From contig JBFJTG010000015.1 of NCBI GenBank assembly GCA_041625575.1, positions 1 to 44,210 on the forward strand: 44,210 nt of DNA, given 5' to 3'. How positions within the stretch are numbered: position 1 is the first letter of the stretch; every line of letters begins with the position of its first letter. The position numbers were made by a program, and so were the translations under genes. The notes beneath the pieces were generated by a model. The model did no database searches, was not told the DNA's origin, and saw nothing but the letters and a program-made list of their open reading frames with translations. Shown in pieces: positions 33,673 to 42,408 of the stretch. Source of the stretch: Litorivivens sp041625575 (GTDB taxonomy: Bacteria > Pseudomonadota > Gammaproteobacteria > Pseudomonadales > Spongiibacteraceae).

Positions 33673-35214
33673 ATGACTACCAAGAAGCCCATGGTATTGC
33701 TGATTCTCGATGGCTGGGGCCATCGTGACGCACCCGAAGACAACGCCATCCACCACGCCAACACACCCACCTGGGACAAGCTCTGGAGCGAATGCCCGCA
33801 CAGCCTGATCTCCGGCTCGGGGATGGACGTTGGACTGCCCGAGGGGCAAATGGGTAATTCCGAAGTCGGCCACATGAGCCTGGGCGCCGGTCGCATTATT
33901 TACCAGAACATCTCGCGCATTGACAAAGCGATCAGCGATGGTGATTTTTTCAGCAACCCGGTCTTCGTGGACGCCGTTAAAACAGCCTCCAATCAAGACA
34001 AGGCCGTGCATATTTTCGGCCTGCTGTCGCCCGGCGGCGTGCACAGCCACGAAGACCACATACTTGCCGCAGTCGAGCTTGCCGCACGACAAGGTGCAAC
34101 AAAAGTCTACGCCCACGCCTTTCTGGATGGTCGCGACACACCGCCACGCAGCGCAAAAGGCTCCCTTCAAAAATTAAGCGCCAAATTCGAGGAACTGGGC
34201 TGCGGACGAATTGCCAGCATCATTGGCCGTTACTACGCCATGGATCGCGATAATCGCTGGGATCGCGTACAGAAAGCTTACGACATGCTGACCCTGGGCA
34301 AGGCCGATTATTACGCTGAAACCGCCATAGGCGGACTGGAAGCGGCCTACCAGCGTGACGAGAACGATGAATTTGTCAGCGCCACCATCATTGCCGGAAC
34401 CGGAGAAAAGGCGGCGCAAATTGAAGATGGCGACAGTATTATCTTCATGAACTTTCGCTCCGATCGCGCCCGCGAAATCACGCGAGCTTTCATCGATCCG
34501 CAGTTCAGCGAGTTTGAACGCACAGCCACTCCCGCACTGGCAGCGTTTGTCAGCGCTACCGAATACGCGAGCGATTTAAACACTCGCATCGCCTACCCTT
34601 CGGAAGACTTGCATAACAGCTTTGGTGAATTACTGGAAAAGCTAGGCAAAACCCAGCTACGCATTGCCGAAACCGAAAAGTACGCCCACGTGACATTCTT
34701 CTTCAGCGGCGGTCGCGAACAACTATACCAAGGTGAAGACCGCATTCTGGTGCCTTCGCCCGATGTTGCCACCTACGATCTAAAACCGGAAATGAGCGCA
34801 CCCGAAGTCACCGACAAACTGGTTGCCGCCATCAAGAGCGGAAAGTATGACGCGATCATCTGCAACTATGCCAACGGCGATATGGTTGGCCATACCGGCG
34901 TATTCAGTGCTGCTGTTAAAGCCGCCGAAGCCATCGACGAGAGCCTGCGCCGTGTAACCGAGGCAGTTCTGGAGGTCGGCGCCGACTGCCTGATCACTGC
35001 CGACCACGGCAACTGCGAGCAAATGCTCGACTACGACGCCGAGCAGCCTCATACACAACACACAACCGAACTGGTGCCTTTTGTCTACGTCGGCAAGCGC
35101 GCACTGACGCTTAAGCCGGGGCGACTGCCAGACGTCGCCCCCACCATGCTGGCATTGATGGGGCTGGAACAGCCGCCGGAAATGAGCGGTCAAGCCTTGA
35201 TCGCCGACGCCTGA
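33673..35214 (+). CDS. gpmI: 2,3-bisphosphoglycerate-independent phosphoglycerate mutase
   Basis: A 513-aa Mn-dependent glycolytic enzyme interconverting 3- and 2-phosphoglycerate. It starts LLILDGWGHRDAPEDNAI. The phosphorylated Ser63 is in GNSEVGHMSLGAGR. Metal ligands are in LDGRDTPPRS, the TADHGNCEQM segment and THTT-like HTQHTTELVPFVY. The length matches the family. It is followed 4 bases later by envC, so the two are co-transcribed, as in E. coli and Pseudomonas. Confidence 0.97.
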   Translation: MTTKKPMVLLILDGWGHRDAPEDNAIHHANTPTWDKLWSECPHSLISGSGMDVGLPEGQMGNSEVGHMSLGAGRIIYQNISRIDKAISDGDFFSNPVFVDAVKTASNQDKAVHIFGLLSPGGVHSHEDHILAAVELAARQGATKVYAHAFLDGRDTPPRSAKGSLQKLSAKFEELGCGRIASIIGRYYAMDRDNRWDRVQKAYDMLTLGKADYYAETAIGGLEAAYQRDENDEFVSATIIAGTGEKAAQIEDGDSIIFMNFRSDRAREITRAFIDPQFSEFERTATPALAAFVSATEYASDLNTRIAYPSEDLHNSFGELLEKLGKTQLRIAETEKYAHVTFFFSGGREQLYQGEDRILVPSPDVATYDLKPEMSAPEVTDKLVAAIKSGKYDAIICNYANGDMVGHTGVFSAAVKAAEAIDESLRRVTEAVLEVGADCLITADHGNCEQMLDYDAEQPHTQHTTELVPFVYVGKRALTLKPGRLPDVAPTMLALMGLEQPPEMSGQALIADA

Positions 35215-35218
35215 CCGG

Positions 35219-36364
35219 ATGCCCAAGCGCTGGCTAATCGTCGCCCTACTCAGCAGTTTGCTGTGCTGCACGCTTGCTGCGAACGGCGCCGACAAAAATG
35301 AGAAACGCGCACAGCTCAGCGCCCTGAAAAATCGCATCGGCGCATTACAGGGCGAACTCAATAGCAAACGTGAACAGCGCAACAGCGCTCAAAAAGAACT
35401 GCGCGAAGTTGAAACCCAGCTCGGTGATTTGCAGCGCAAATTGCGCGAAACCAATGCCGCCATAGCTCAACAACAACAGCAGCTAAGATCGCTCAATGCA
35501 CAGAAACTGACCTTGCGCGAAAAGCAGCGCAAGCAACAAAGTTTAATTGAACAGCAAATTCTTGCAGCTTATCAGCTGGGGCAGGAGAAGAAATTGAAGA
35601 TGCTGCTCAACCAGGAGTCGCCCGACAAGCTCAGCCGCGCACTGGTTTACTATGATTATTTTAATAAGGCGCGTGCCGAGCAAATCGCAAGCTATTTGGG
35701 CACCATCAAGGAACTGGACGCGATTGCACCCGCTATCGAGCAAAAAACGCTGGATCTCAGCGCCAGCCGCAACAAACTCAATGAACAAAATGCCAATCTG
35801 GCAAGCAAGCAAAAACAGCGCAGCCAAACCTTGGCAACATTGGACAAGCAAATTGGCAGTCGCGATGAAAAACTAAAAGCCATGCAGGCTGAACAAGACG
35901 ACCTCTTAAAGCTGCTAAGCGCCCTTGAGGAAGAAGTTGCCAACATTAGCTTGCCGGAAAGCTACAGTCCGTTTAGCACCCGGCGCGGAAAAATGAGCTG
36001 GCCTGCCGCCGGCAAGCACCTTAATAAATTTGGCGGCAGGCGCGGCGATTCTTCACTCAAGTGGAACGGCATAGAAATTGCCGCCACCCGCGGTAGCGAA
36101 GTCAGAGCCGTCCACCACGGCCGGGTTGTTTTCGCGGACTGGCTGCGCGGAGCCGGTCTGTTGATAATACTCGATCACGGCGACGGCTATATGAGTCTAT
36201 ACGGACACAATCAGAGCCTGCTCTTTGAAACCGGCGATTCTGTTAAAGCCGGCGATGCCATCGCGACTGTCGGCAATAGCGGCGGCCGTAACAACGCGTC
36301 GCTGTATTTCGAGATCCGTAAAAACGGACAGCCCACCAATCCGGCAAACTGGTGTCGGGGCTAA
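35219..36364 (+). CDS. envC: Murein hydrolase activator EnvC
   Basis: A 381-aa periplasmic protein. A signal peptide (about 1-23) is followed by long coiled coils (about 28-245, rich in Gln/Leu/Lys heptads), which bind FtsEX. The C-terminal LytM/M23 domain covers about 260-381. The zinc ligands are lost. The HxxxD position reads KWNGIEI and the HxH position reads SLYFEIR. It is therefore expected to activate AmiA/AmiB-type amidases at the septum rather than cut peptidoglycan. It lies between gpmI and ctpA in the conserved order. Confidence 0.94.
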   Translation: MPKRWLIVALLSSLLCCTLAANGADKNEKRAQLSALKNRIGALQGELNSKREQRNSAQKELREVETQLGDLQRKLRETNAAIAQQQQQLRSLNAQKLTLREKQRKQQSLIEQQILAAYQLGQEKKLKMLLNQESPDKLSRALVYYDYFNKARAEQIASYLGTIKELDAIAPAIEQKTLDLSASRNKLNEQNANLASKQKQRSQTLATLDKQIGSRDEKLKAMQAEQDDLLKLLSALEEEVANISLPESYSPFSTRRGKMSWPAAGKHLNKFGGRRGDSSLKWNGIEIAATRGSEVRAVHHGRVVFADWLRGAGLLIILDHGDGYMSLYGHNQSLLFETGDSVKAGDAIATVGNSGGRNNASLYFEIRKNGQPTNPANWCRG

Positions 36365-36505
36365 TCCGACCTTGCAGCGCAGTCCTGCCGATTAGCTCTA
36401 CCCAAGATCGGCTATACCCGGCGCGGCGATTGCTGCCACAATTGGGGTCCAATCAGCGAGCATGTACAATGCGGACTTCATCGGGGGAAATGGCAAGTAG
36501 AATCA

Positions 36506-37822
36506 ATGAAACGATTATTCAGTAGCAGCCTGGTCACATCAGTCCTTCTTAGCCTTGCGCTCTCAGCGTCCGCAGCCCATGCCAAAGATAACCCGGCGGA
36601 GGGACAGCTGCCGCTGGAAGAACTGCGCCTGTTTGCGGACGTTTTTAACCAAATCCGCAATAGCTATGTCGATGAAGTGAATGACAGGGAGCTGCTGGAA
36701 AATGCCATTCGCGGCCTACTTGAAGGCCTCGACCCCCATTCCGCCTACCTCGATGCCAGCTCCTACGACCACCTGCAAACCAATACCACCGGCGAATTCG
36801 GCGGCCTCGGTCTCGAAGTCGGCATGGAAAACGGCTTCGTCAAAGTCATAGCCCCCATCGATGACAGCCCTGCCCAGGAAGCGGATTTGCGCGCAGGCGA
36901 CCTGATCATCGAACTCGATGACAGGCAGGTCAAAGGCATGAACCTGCAAGAAGCGGTCGACCTGATGCGCGGCCCGGTCAATACCAAGATCGTCCTGACC
37001 GTGGTCCGCGAGGGCATTAACGCTCCCTTCGAAGTGACGCTTACTCGCAGAATTATTACTGTCAAAAGTGTGCGCAGCAAAACCCTGGAACCCGGTTTTG
37101 GCTATTTGCGGATTGCCCAGTTTCAAACCAAAACCGCCGAGGACTTCAAACGCGAGCTTGAAAAATTAAAGCGCATAAACAATCCGCTTAAAGGCGCGAT
37201 CATTGATCTGCGCAACAATCCTGGCGGTCTTTTACAGTCCTCAATTCAGCTCTCGGACATTTTCCTTAACGAAGGCACAATCGTGTACACCGAAGGGCGC
37301 GTACCCAGCTCAAAAAGCGTATTTGAGGCCAGCGCTACCGAACCTGCAGACACCACTCCTCTGGTAATCTTGATCAACGGCGGTTCCGCCTCGGCGTCCG
37401 AGATCGTGGCCGGGGCTTTGCAAGATCACAAACGCGCCCTAGTTGTAGGCACCCAGAGCTTCGGCAAAGGTTCCGTGCAGACCGTACTACCGCTATCACA
37501 AGAGCGCGCGATTAAAATCACCACAGCACGCTATTTTACCCCCAATGGTCGCTCTATTCAGGCACAAGGTATTCTGCCTGACATCGTCATTGATCGCGCT
37601 CGCGTTCAACCCTTAAGCAAGGACGGTGAAATCACAGAAGCCGACTTACACGGACACCTTTCCCGCAAAGACGGCGAGGAAAGTGACAGTCGCTCGCGCA
37701 AGAAAAGCAGTAAAGCCGAAGAATCTCTAGCCGAGAGTGACAACCAGCTTTTTGAGGCACTGAACCTGCTTAAGGGTATTTATCTGATGGGCTCACGAGT
37801 GCCCGCAGCAAAGGCGGAATAG
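36506..37822 (+). CDS. ctpA: C-terminal processing protease CtpA (S41 family)
   Basis: A 438-aa exported serine protease. A signal peptide ends near SAAHA (26). A helical cap, then a PDZ domain (about 95-175) with GGLGLEVG and DDSPAQEADLRAGD, precede the S41 catalytic domain. The catalytic Ser lies in GSASASE (293-299) and the Lys is Lys321 in SFGKGSVQ. A charged Ser/Lys/Glu linker (about 378-410) precedes the C-terminal helix. The P. aeruginosa orthologue (PA5134) degrades peptidoglycan cross-link hydrolases with partner LbcA. The PA order gpmI-envC-ctpA is kept. Confidence 0.94.
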   Translation: MKRLFSSSLVTSVLLSLALSASAAHAKDNPAEGQLPLEELRLFADVFNQIRNSYVDEVNDRELLENAIRGLLEGLDPHSAYLDASSYDHLQTNTTGEFGGLGLEVGMENGFVKVIAPIDDSPAQEADLRAGDLIIELDDRQVKGMNLQEAVDLMRGPVNTKIVLTVVREGINAPFEVTLTRRIITVKSVRSKTLEPGFGYLRIAQFQTKTAEDFKRELEKLKRINNPLKGAIIDLRNNPGGLLQSSIQLSDIFLNEGTIVYTEGRVPSSKSVFEASATEPADTTPLVILINGGSASASEIVAGALQDHKRALVVGTQSFGKGSVQTVLPLSQERAIKITTARYFTPNGRSIQAQGILPDIVIDRARVQPLSKDGEITEADLHGHLSRKDGEESDSRSRKKSSKAEESLAESDNQLFEALNLLKGIYLMGSRVPAAKAE

Positions 37823-37970
37823 ACCATCAGCGAGAAGGCTACGACAGCGGGCACAACCAATCCTTCAAGTGCTATAGCCGCACGCTTTCGGGCGCTTAAA
37901 CGCGAAATGCCAGCAGAGTCAAGGGTTTTAGTGTATGATGGTTCGTTACCCTTTACTTAGCGGATGAATC

Positions 37971-38168
37971 ATGACGGCGAAACGACAAAAAGCGAAGGCA
38001 AAAGCGGCCTCAGCAGTCGAAACTTCCAAGAACATAGCCGATCAAACAGCGGCCTTTCTGAAGGCAGGCGGCAGCGTTACCAAAATCAATACCGGCGTTA
38101 GCGGTCAAACCGGTCTCGGCTACTCGAAGAAACCCGAAGTCGCCGCCACTGGGCAGGCAAAGGCCTAA
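37971..38168 (+). CDS. Small basic Lys/Ala-rich protein (65 aa)
   Basis: Not recognised by name. The N-terminal half is KA-rich helix (TAKRQKAKAKAASAVETSK). The middle has FLKAGGSVTKINTGVSGQTG, a motif shape seen in small gammaproteobacterial proteins of unknown function. It has no signal or membrane segment. TATGAT at 37934-37939 could be its -10. It stands alone between ctpA and the DUF4331 module, with its own upstream spacer. A nucleic-acid-associated role is possible from charge only. Confidence 0.7.
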   Translation: MTAKRQKAKAKAASAVETSKNIADQTAAFLKAGGSVTKINTGVSGQTGLGYSKKPEVAATGQAKA

Positions 38169-38449
38169 ATTCTAGCCCCCACACAACTCATGTTTTTCTG
38201 AGGCAAAATTGGCTTATCCGCTTTGCCTCACCCTTCCCCCCTATGCTTTCAATATTCGCCTGTGCGAATAAATGCAGCGCTAAGCAGCCTTGCAATGTCT
38301 GGAGGCCAACACCCTTCTGGTGCTTTTTCAAAAACCAAATCAACACCCACCCAACCTGTATTTCAAACATTTTCCTGGGTCGCGTGATCCAGCATACGTA
38401 TTAGTGCGTATCAACTGAACGATAAATAGCCACCCTTCGGGAGCGCACT
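38169..38449. other. Intergenic region before the DUF4331 gene
   Basis: The 281 bases hold a 9-bp inverted repeat TGAGGCAAA/TTTGCCTCA (38199-38207 and 38222-38230, 14-base loop). There is also a weak CACC-cttct-GGTG-CTTTTT hairpin, and an ECF-like promoter at 38385-38413. A 60-codon minus-strand frame is open here but has no supported start signal. Confidence 0.5.
38385..38413 (+). promoter_or_regulatory. Possible ECF sigma (RpoE/ChrR-like) promoter of the DUF4331 gene
   Basis: TGATCC at 38385-38390 and TATCA at 38409-38413 are 18 bases apart. The TGATCC box is the -35 known for the RpoE/ChrR group of ECF factors (singlet-oxygen response), and the -10 fits it loosely. The start would be near 38420, 30 bases before the ATG. 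The call is based on motif resemblance only. Confidence 0.35.
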
Positions 38450-39928
38450 ATGTTCAATAAACCCCTCATTCGCTTGGCTGCGGCTAGTCTATTTACTTTA
38501 CTCGGCGCTCAAGCAAACGCCTCAAGCCACCGCGAGGCCCCATTCATCACCCAATTACCCAAGGTCGACGGGTCCGACTTTTATATGTTTCGTAGCTATG
38601 GTTCCGAAAGCGATTCGACTGTCACCTTCATTGCTAACTACCTACCCCTTCAGGATTCATACGGCGGGCCAAATTACTTCGATCTCGACACCGAGGCCGT
38701 CTATGAAATACATATCGACAACAACGGTGACGCAGTCGAAGACATCACCTTTCAGTTCGACTTCAATGATGTGGTAACCGACTTGAAAGTCCCTGCCGGC
38801 GGCGAAATGGTGTCGGTTCCGCTGAAAAACATTGGCGCCATCGGCCCCTTGGCCAACGGTATCGACAATGTTTACTCTCGCCAAACCTTCTCCATTCGGC
38901 AGATCATTGGTTCACGTCGTTCCGGCAATAGCAGCCTGATCAGCAACGCCAGTAATGGCGCAACCAGCTTTATGAAACCGCTAGACAACATCGGCAACAA
39001 ATCGATTGCTGATTACGCGAGCTATGCCGCCAACCATATCTACAACGTCGCCATTCCCGGTTGCTCAAGCGCAGGCAAAGTCTTTGTTGGTCAACGCAAA
39101 GACGGCTTCGCTGTTAACCTCGGCGAGATATTTGATCTTGTAAACACCAACCCCGTTGGTCCAGTCGACGCTGAGAAAAACATCATCGCTGACAAGAATG
39201 TTACTTCGCTGGCTATTCAAGTTCCTATTAGCTGCCTGACAGTGGCTAGCGAGCCCGTTATAGGCGCATGGACAACAGCCAGCGTCCGTCAGGCTCGCGT
39301 CATCAATCCCTCACCCACGGCATCGGCCTTTGTTGGCGGCAACAGTGTCAGTGGCAAGCCTGCTGCGGTGAACGGCGGCGCCTATACACAAGTTTCTCGA
39401 CTGGGTATGCCTCTTGTAAACGAAGTCGTCATCGGCCTGAAAGACAAGGATCGCTTTAACGCAAGTCAGCCATCAGCCGACGGCCAATTCGCCACTTACG
39501 TGACCAATCCGGCTCTACCTGAATTGCTTGAAATTCTATTCGGTGTCACTGCACCCAATGTATTTCCACGTAATGATTTGGTTCAAGTTTTTCTGACAGG
39601 CGTACCCAATCTCAACCAGCCGACTAACGTTACCGCTTCAGAAATGCTGCGCCTGAACACCACCACAGCTGTTCAAAACGACCCCGCACTGCAGAAAAAC
39701 CTAGGTGTTCTCGCAGGTGACAATGCAGGTTTCCCGAATGGTCGTCGACCCGGTGACGACGTTGTCGATATTGCACTGCGTGCTGCGATGGGTGCACTGC
39801 TTGGCTCAAACCCCAACGCAGGCAGCAACACGCTTGCGTACACCGATGGCGCCACTGTTAACGCTCAGGATTTTGACACCAGCTTCCCCTATCTGCGCAA
39901 TCCACTGCCGGGTTCACCCAGCAACTAA
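38450..39928 (+). CDS. DUF4331 exported protein
   Basis: A 492-aa exported protein of the DUF4331 family. The signal peptide is cut after ANA (24). The mature N-terminus has the hallmark SSHREAP and VDGSDFYMFRSY, followed by FIANYLPLQD, GPNYFDLD and EIHIDNNGDAVEDITFQF. The rest is beta-rich with Asn/Asp-rich turns and a GDNAGFPNGRRPGDDVVDIALRA segment near the end. The family is widespread but has no known reaction; the Asp-rich turns suggest calcium or other metal binding. It is the first gene of the module with a lipoprotein, TPR and HupE-like genes, with a 25-base gap to the lipoprotein gene. Confidence 0.9.
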   Translation: MFNKPLIRLAAASLFTLLGAQANASSHREAPFITQLPKVDGSDFYMFRSYGSESDSTVTFIANYLPLQDSYGGPNYFDLDTEAVYEIHIDNNGDAVEDITFQFDFNDVVTDLKVPAGGEMVSVPLKNIGAIGPLANGIDNVYSRQTFSIRQIIGSRRSGNSSLISNASNGATSFMKPLDNIGNKSIADYASYAANHIYNVAIPGCSSAGKVFVGQRKDGFAVNLGEIFDLVNTNPVGPVDAEKNIIADKNVTSLAIQVPISCLTVASEPVIGAWTTASVRQARVINPSPTASAFVGGNSVSGKPAAVNGGAYTQVSRLGMPLVNEVVIGLKDKDRFNASQPSADGQFATYVTNPALPELLEILFGVTAPNVFPRNDLVQVFLTGVPNLNQPTNVTASEMLRLNTTTAVQNDPALQKNLGVLAGDNAGFPNGRRPGDDVVDIALRAAMGALLGSNPNAGSNTLAYTDGATVNAQDFDTSFPYLRNPLPGSPSN

Positions 39929-39953
39929 GCCAGCATTACGCGAGGAGAACACT

Positions 39954-40196
39954 ATGAAAATGCTACTAAAAATTTCCGCCACCATACTGCTCAGTGGTTC
40001 GTTGCTAGCAGGCTGTGACAGCAATTCGAATCGGCGCGACGCCGCATTCGAACCGACCGGGCAAGTGTTCAGCAGTTTCGTCAGCAGCCTGTTTTCAGCT
40101 GATCCGGCAACAGCTACGCCAACGGAAATTAATGACGCAAACTTTTCCTTTGTTGACCAAAAAAACACCGCTGCCTTTAACAGTCAGCTTCAGTAA
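39954..40196 (+). CDS. Small lipoprotein (80 aa) of the DUF4331 module
   Basis: The start ATG is preceded by CGAGGAGAA. The protein has a lipobox SLLAGC with lipidated Cys21, then a 60-residue polar tail (DSNSNRRDAAFEPTG, later ADPATATPTEIND). Asp after the Cys (CDS) would favour inner-membrane retention under the +2 rule, if that applies here. It has no recognised domain. It is probably co-transcribed with the DUF4331 gene, since an intrinsic terminator begins 25 bases after its stop. Confidence 0.85.
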   Translation: MKMLLKISATILLSGSLLAGCDSNSNRRDAAFEPTGQVFSSFVSSLFSADPATATPTEINDANFSFVDQKNTAAFNSQLQ

Positions 40197-40198
40197 CG

Positions 40199-41281
40199 GT
40201 GTTATTTGAAAAAGCTAATCAGGCCAGAGTAGGCACTCTGGCCTTTTTATATCTGAATCTATTGCTTAGCTTAAATTCAGCAAGCCTACACGCCACCACT
40301 TTCGGCCCGGAGATTCGTCAGGCCGCGCCCCAAGATGTGATCTGGAGAGCAAACTCAGAAGGCATTACCGCCCCCCAAAGACGCACGAATTCGATTGAAA
40401 ACATTCGCGCGCTAATTGAGCACTCTCGACATAGCGGAGACTTGCGCGCACTCGGGCGCGCAAAAGCTATGCTCGACAACACTATGCCTCACACGATTGA
40501 ACACACGGTACTGCTCGCCACGATAGAGCAACGATTGCATCATTTTGATCTAGCAAAGGCGCTTTATCTCAAAGTACTAAATGAACAACCCAATCACCCG
40601 CAAGCTCAATTCTCGCTTTATGCCGTAGCCCTCGTGCAGGGTGACTACAAGCTTGCACAAGATTTATGCGATTCAATGAGCTGGCGTGGAATGAAATGGA
40701 TCGCTACCAGCTGCAAGTTCAACCTTATAGGACTACAAGGTCAGCCTGAAAATGCTTTTGAAGGCTTACACACGGCGATCGAAAACGGAATCGGAATCGG
40801 AAGTGCCGGCCCTGAATTTCAGTGGGCTCTTGCCACGTTGGCCGAACTCGCCGCCGCCATTGATCACCCCAACACCGACGAACACTACCAGCGCGCTCTA
40901 ACTGCAGCGCCCAAAGATCACTACAGCGCATCGGAATACTCGGATTGGTTGTTACGACAAAACCGCCCCGACGAAGCCTACATCATATTAGAGGGCAGAC
41001 CGGACTCAGATCGCCTGTTGTTGCTGCGCGCACTTGCGCTGCAGGCACAAGGAGACTCCCGCGCAGATCTACTTATCGTCAAACTGGCCAGTCAATTCGA
41101 GCAAGCGAGACTGAGGCAAGAATCTATTCATCGCCATGAACGCGCACGCTACCTGCTCGACATTAAGCATAACCCCATCGCTGCACTTTCTCTAGCCGAG
41201 CTCAACATCACGCAACAGAAAGAGCGCGCCGACCGGCGTTTGCTGGAACGGGCACGAGCGGCCGTCGAGGCAGGGCGATGA
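40199..41281 (+). CDS. Exported TPR-like protein of the DUF4331 module
   Basis: A 360-aa protein with a GTG start two bases after the lipoprotein stop. The signal peptide is about 32 residues (ARVGTLAFLYLNLLLSL...LHA). The mature chain is alpha-helical TPR-like repeats (about 60-340), e.g. FDLAKALYLKVLNEQPNHPQAQF, typical of tetratricopeptide helices with PNHP turns. No Shine-Dalgarno is visible, and a terminator hairpin overlaps codons 8-17, so the true start or its control is uncertain. No other start keeps the signal peptide. Its stop overlaps the HupE-like start (ATGA), so those two are coupled. It is probably a periplasmic scaffold. Confidence 0.72.
   Translation: MLFEKANQARVGTLAFLYLNLLLSLNSASLHATTFGPEIRQAAPQDVIWRANSEGITAPQRRTNSIENIRALIEHSRHSGDLRALGRAKAMLDNTMPHTIEHTVLLATIEQRLHHFDLAKALYLKVLNEQPNHPQAQFSLYAVALVQGDYKLAQDLCDSMSWRGMKWIATSCKFNLIGLQGQPENAFEGLHTAIENGIGIGSAGPEFQWALATLAELAAAIDHPNTDEHYQRALTAAPKDHYSASEYSDWLLRQNRPDEAYIILEGRPDSDRLLLLRALALQAQGDSRADLLIVKLASQFEQARLRQESIHRHERARYLLDIKHNPIAALSLAELNITQQKERADRRLLERARAAVEAGR
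40221..40248 (+). terminator. Intrinsic terminator inside the TPR gene start
   Basis: GGCCAGAGT (40222-40230) - AGGC - ACTCTGGCC (40235-40243), extended by A/T, is a 10-bp stem with a 4-base loop followed by TTTTTAT. It is a strong rho-independent terminator by eye. It would end the DUF4331-lipoprotein message, yet lies 22 bases into the next gene. Confidence 0.85.
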
Positions 41282-42408
41282 ATATTCTACAAACAGACTC
41301 ATTAAGAAATTTAGTAAAGCAAACTCGTTCACTCGTGATATTAGCGCTATTGCTATTTGCCAGCCCCCTATTCGCCCACGAAGCGAGCAACAGCTACCTT
41401 TACTGGCAGGACAGCGCACCGAAACAGTTGCGGCTGGATATTGCTCTATCAGACTTAATTGCCAACACTGAACTTCGCACGAATGCACTCAGTGAATTAC
41501 GCTGGCAAGAGCTTTTAGACCAAGAGCTGGAATTGGCTGCGGTCATTGCCACGCATGTCCGCCCACTAGACAGTGGCAGCGCGTGCCCCACCAATGTAAT
41601 CCTTGTGGGCCTGACTGAGCACGGCAATAGCACTTACTCGGTATGGAAACTGTCATGGCCCTGTATCGCTACCCAACTTCGCTACACACTGTTTGCCCGA
41701 GATGACGCATTGCACCGCGCGCTAATGACACTGCAGCTAGACGGCACACCCGAGCTACGAGCACTGTCTGCGAGCAGTCCGCAAACGCATCTCAATAGTA
41801 CAAACTCGCCACTCGACACCTTAGCCCAGTTTATCGTTCAGGGCTTGCTGCACATGTGGCTAGGACTCGACCATGTCTTGTTCTTGCTAAGCCTTCTGAT
41901 GCTGGTATTCAAGACACGATCAGAGCACGATGAGCCCAGTGCTAACCGAATTCGCCAATTAATTATGGTCGTCACAAGTTTTACTTTGGCGCACTCCGTC
42001 ACCTTGATATTGAGCAGCCTGTCCATTATTCAGCTATCAAGCAGAATTGTGGAAACGCTGATTGCCGTTTCAATTGCCGTCGGTGCCGTTCAGGTACTGC
42101 TCCCACGCCAGTACCTCAACACCTTGCTGATCAGCTTTGGATTCGGGTTGTTACACGGGCTAGGTTTTGCCGGTGTACTCGCCGAACTGACGGCTCAAAC
42201 ACAGTCAACCCTGATTGCACTGCTTGGATTCAATGTTGGCGTAGAATTGGCGCAAATCTGTATAGTGCTCTCCGCCTACCCCCTCTTACGGCAGCTACAA
42301 CAAGTGCCAAAGCTCAATAGCTTGCTATATGTAGCCGCCAGTAGCGCCATTGCCCTTATTGGGCTCATCTGGGCCTTTCAGCGCAGCGGTCTGCTACCCA
42401 GTGACTAA
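41278..42408 (+). CDS. HupE/UreJ-type membrane protein
   Basis: A 376-aa protein. The signal peptide likely ends at SPLFA (33), leaving a mature N-terminus of His34-Glu-Ala. An extracytoplasmic domain (about 34-180) with Cys103/Cys129, a possible disulfide, follows. The C-terminal HupE/UreJ_2 membrane domain has about six helices. His192, Asp198 and His199 in LLHMWLGLDHVLF match the HxxxxxDH pattern of HupE nickel permeases. His239 (FTLAHS) and His293 (GLLHGLGF) follow the family pattern. A metal transport or metal-related role is inference from the family. It overlaps the TPR gene by 4 bases and ends the module. Confidence 0.85.
   Translation: MNILQTDSLRNLVKQTRSLVILALLLFASPLFAHEASNSYLYWQDSAPKQLRLDIALSDLIANTELRTNALSELRWQELLDQELELAAVIATHVRPLDSGSACPTNVILVGLTEHGNSTYSVWKLSWPCIATQLRYTLFARDDALHRALMTLQLDGTPELRALSASSPQTHLNSTNSPLDTLAQFIVQGLLHMWLGLDHVLFLLSLLMLVFKTRSEHDEPSANRIRQLIMVVTSFTLAHSVTLILSSLSIIQLSSRIVETLIAVSIAVGAVQVLLPRQYLNTLLISFGFGLLHGLGFAGVLAELTAQTQSTLIALLGFNVGVELAQICIVLSAYPLLRQLQQVPKLNSLLYVAASSAIALIGLIWAFQRSGLLPSD

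Noticed and set aside
38188..38370. A 60-codon minus-strand frame before the DUF4331 gene
   Set aside because: It has no ribosome-binding site or recognisable family, and the region looks like a leader with hairpins.
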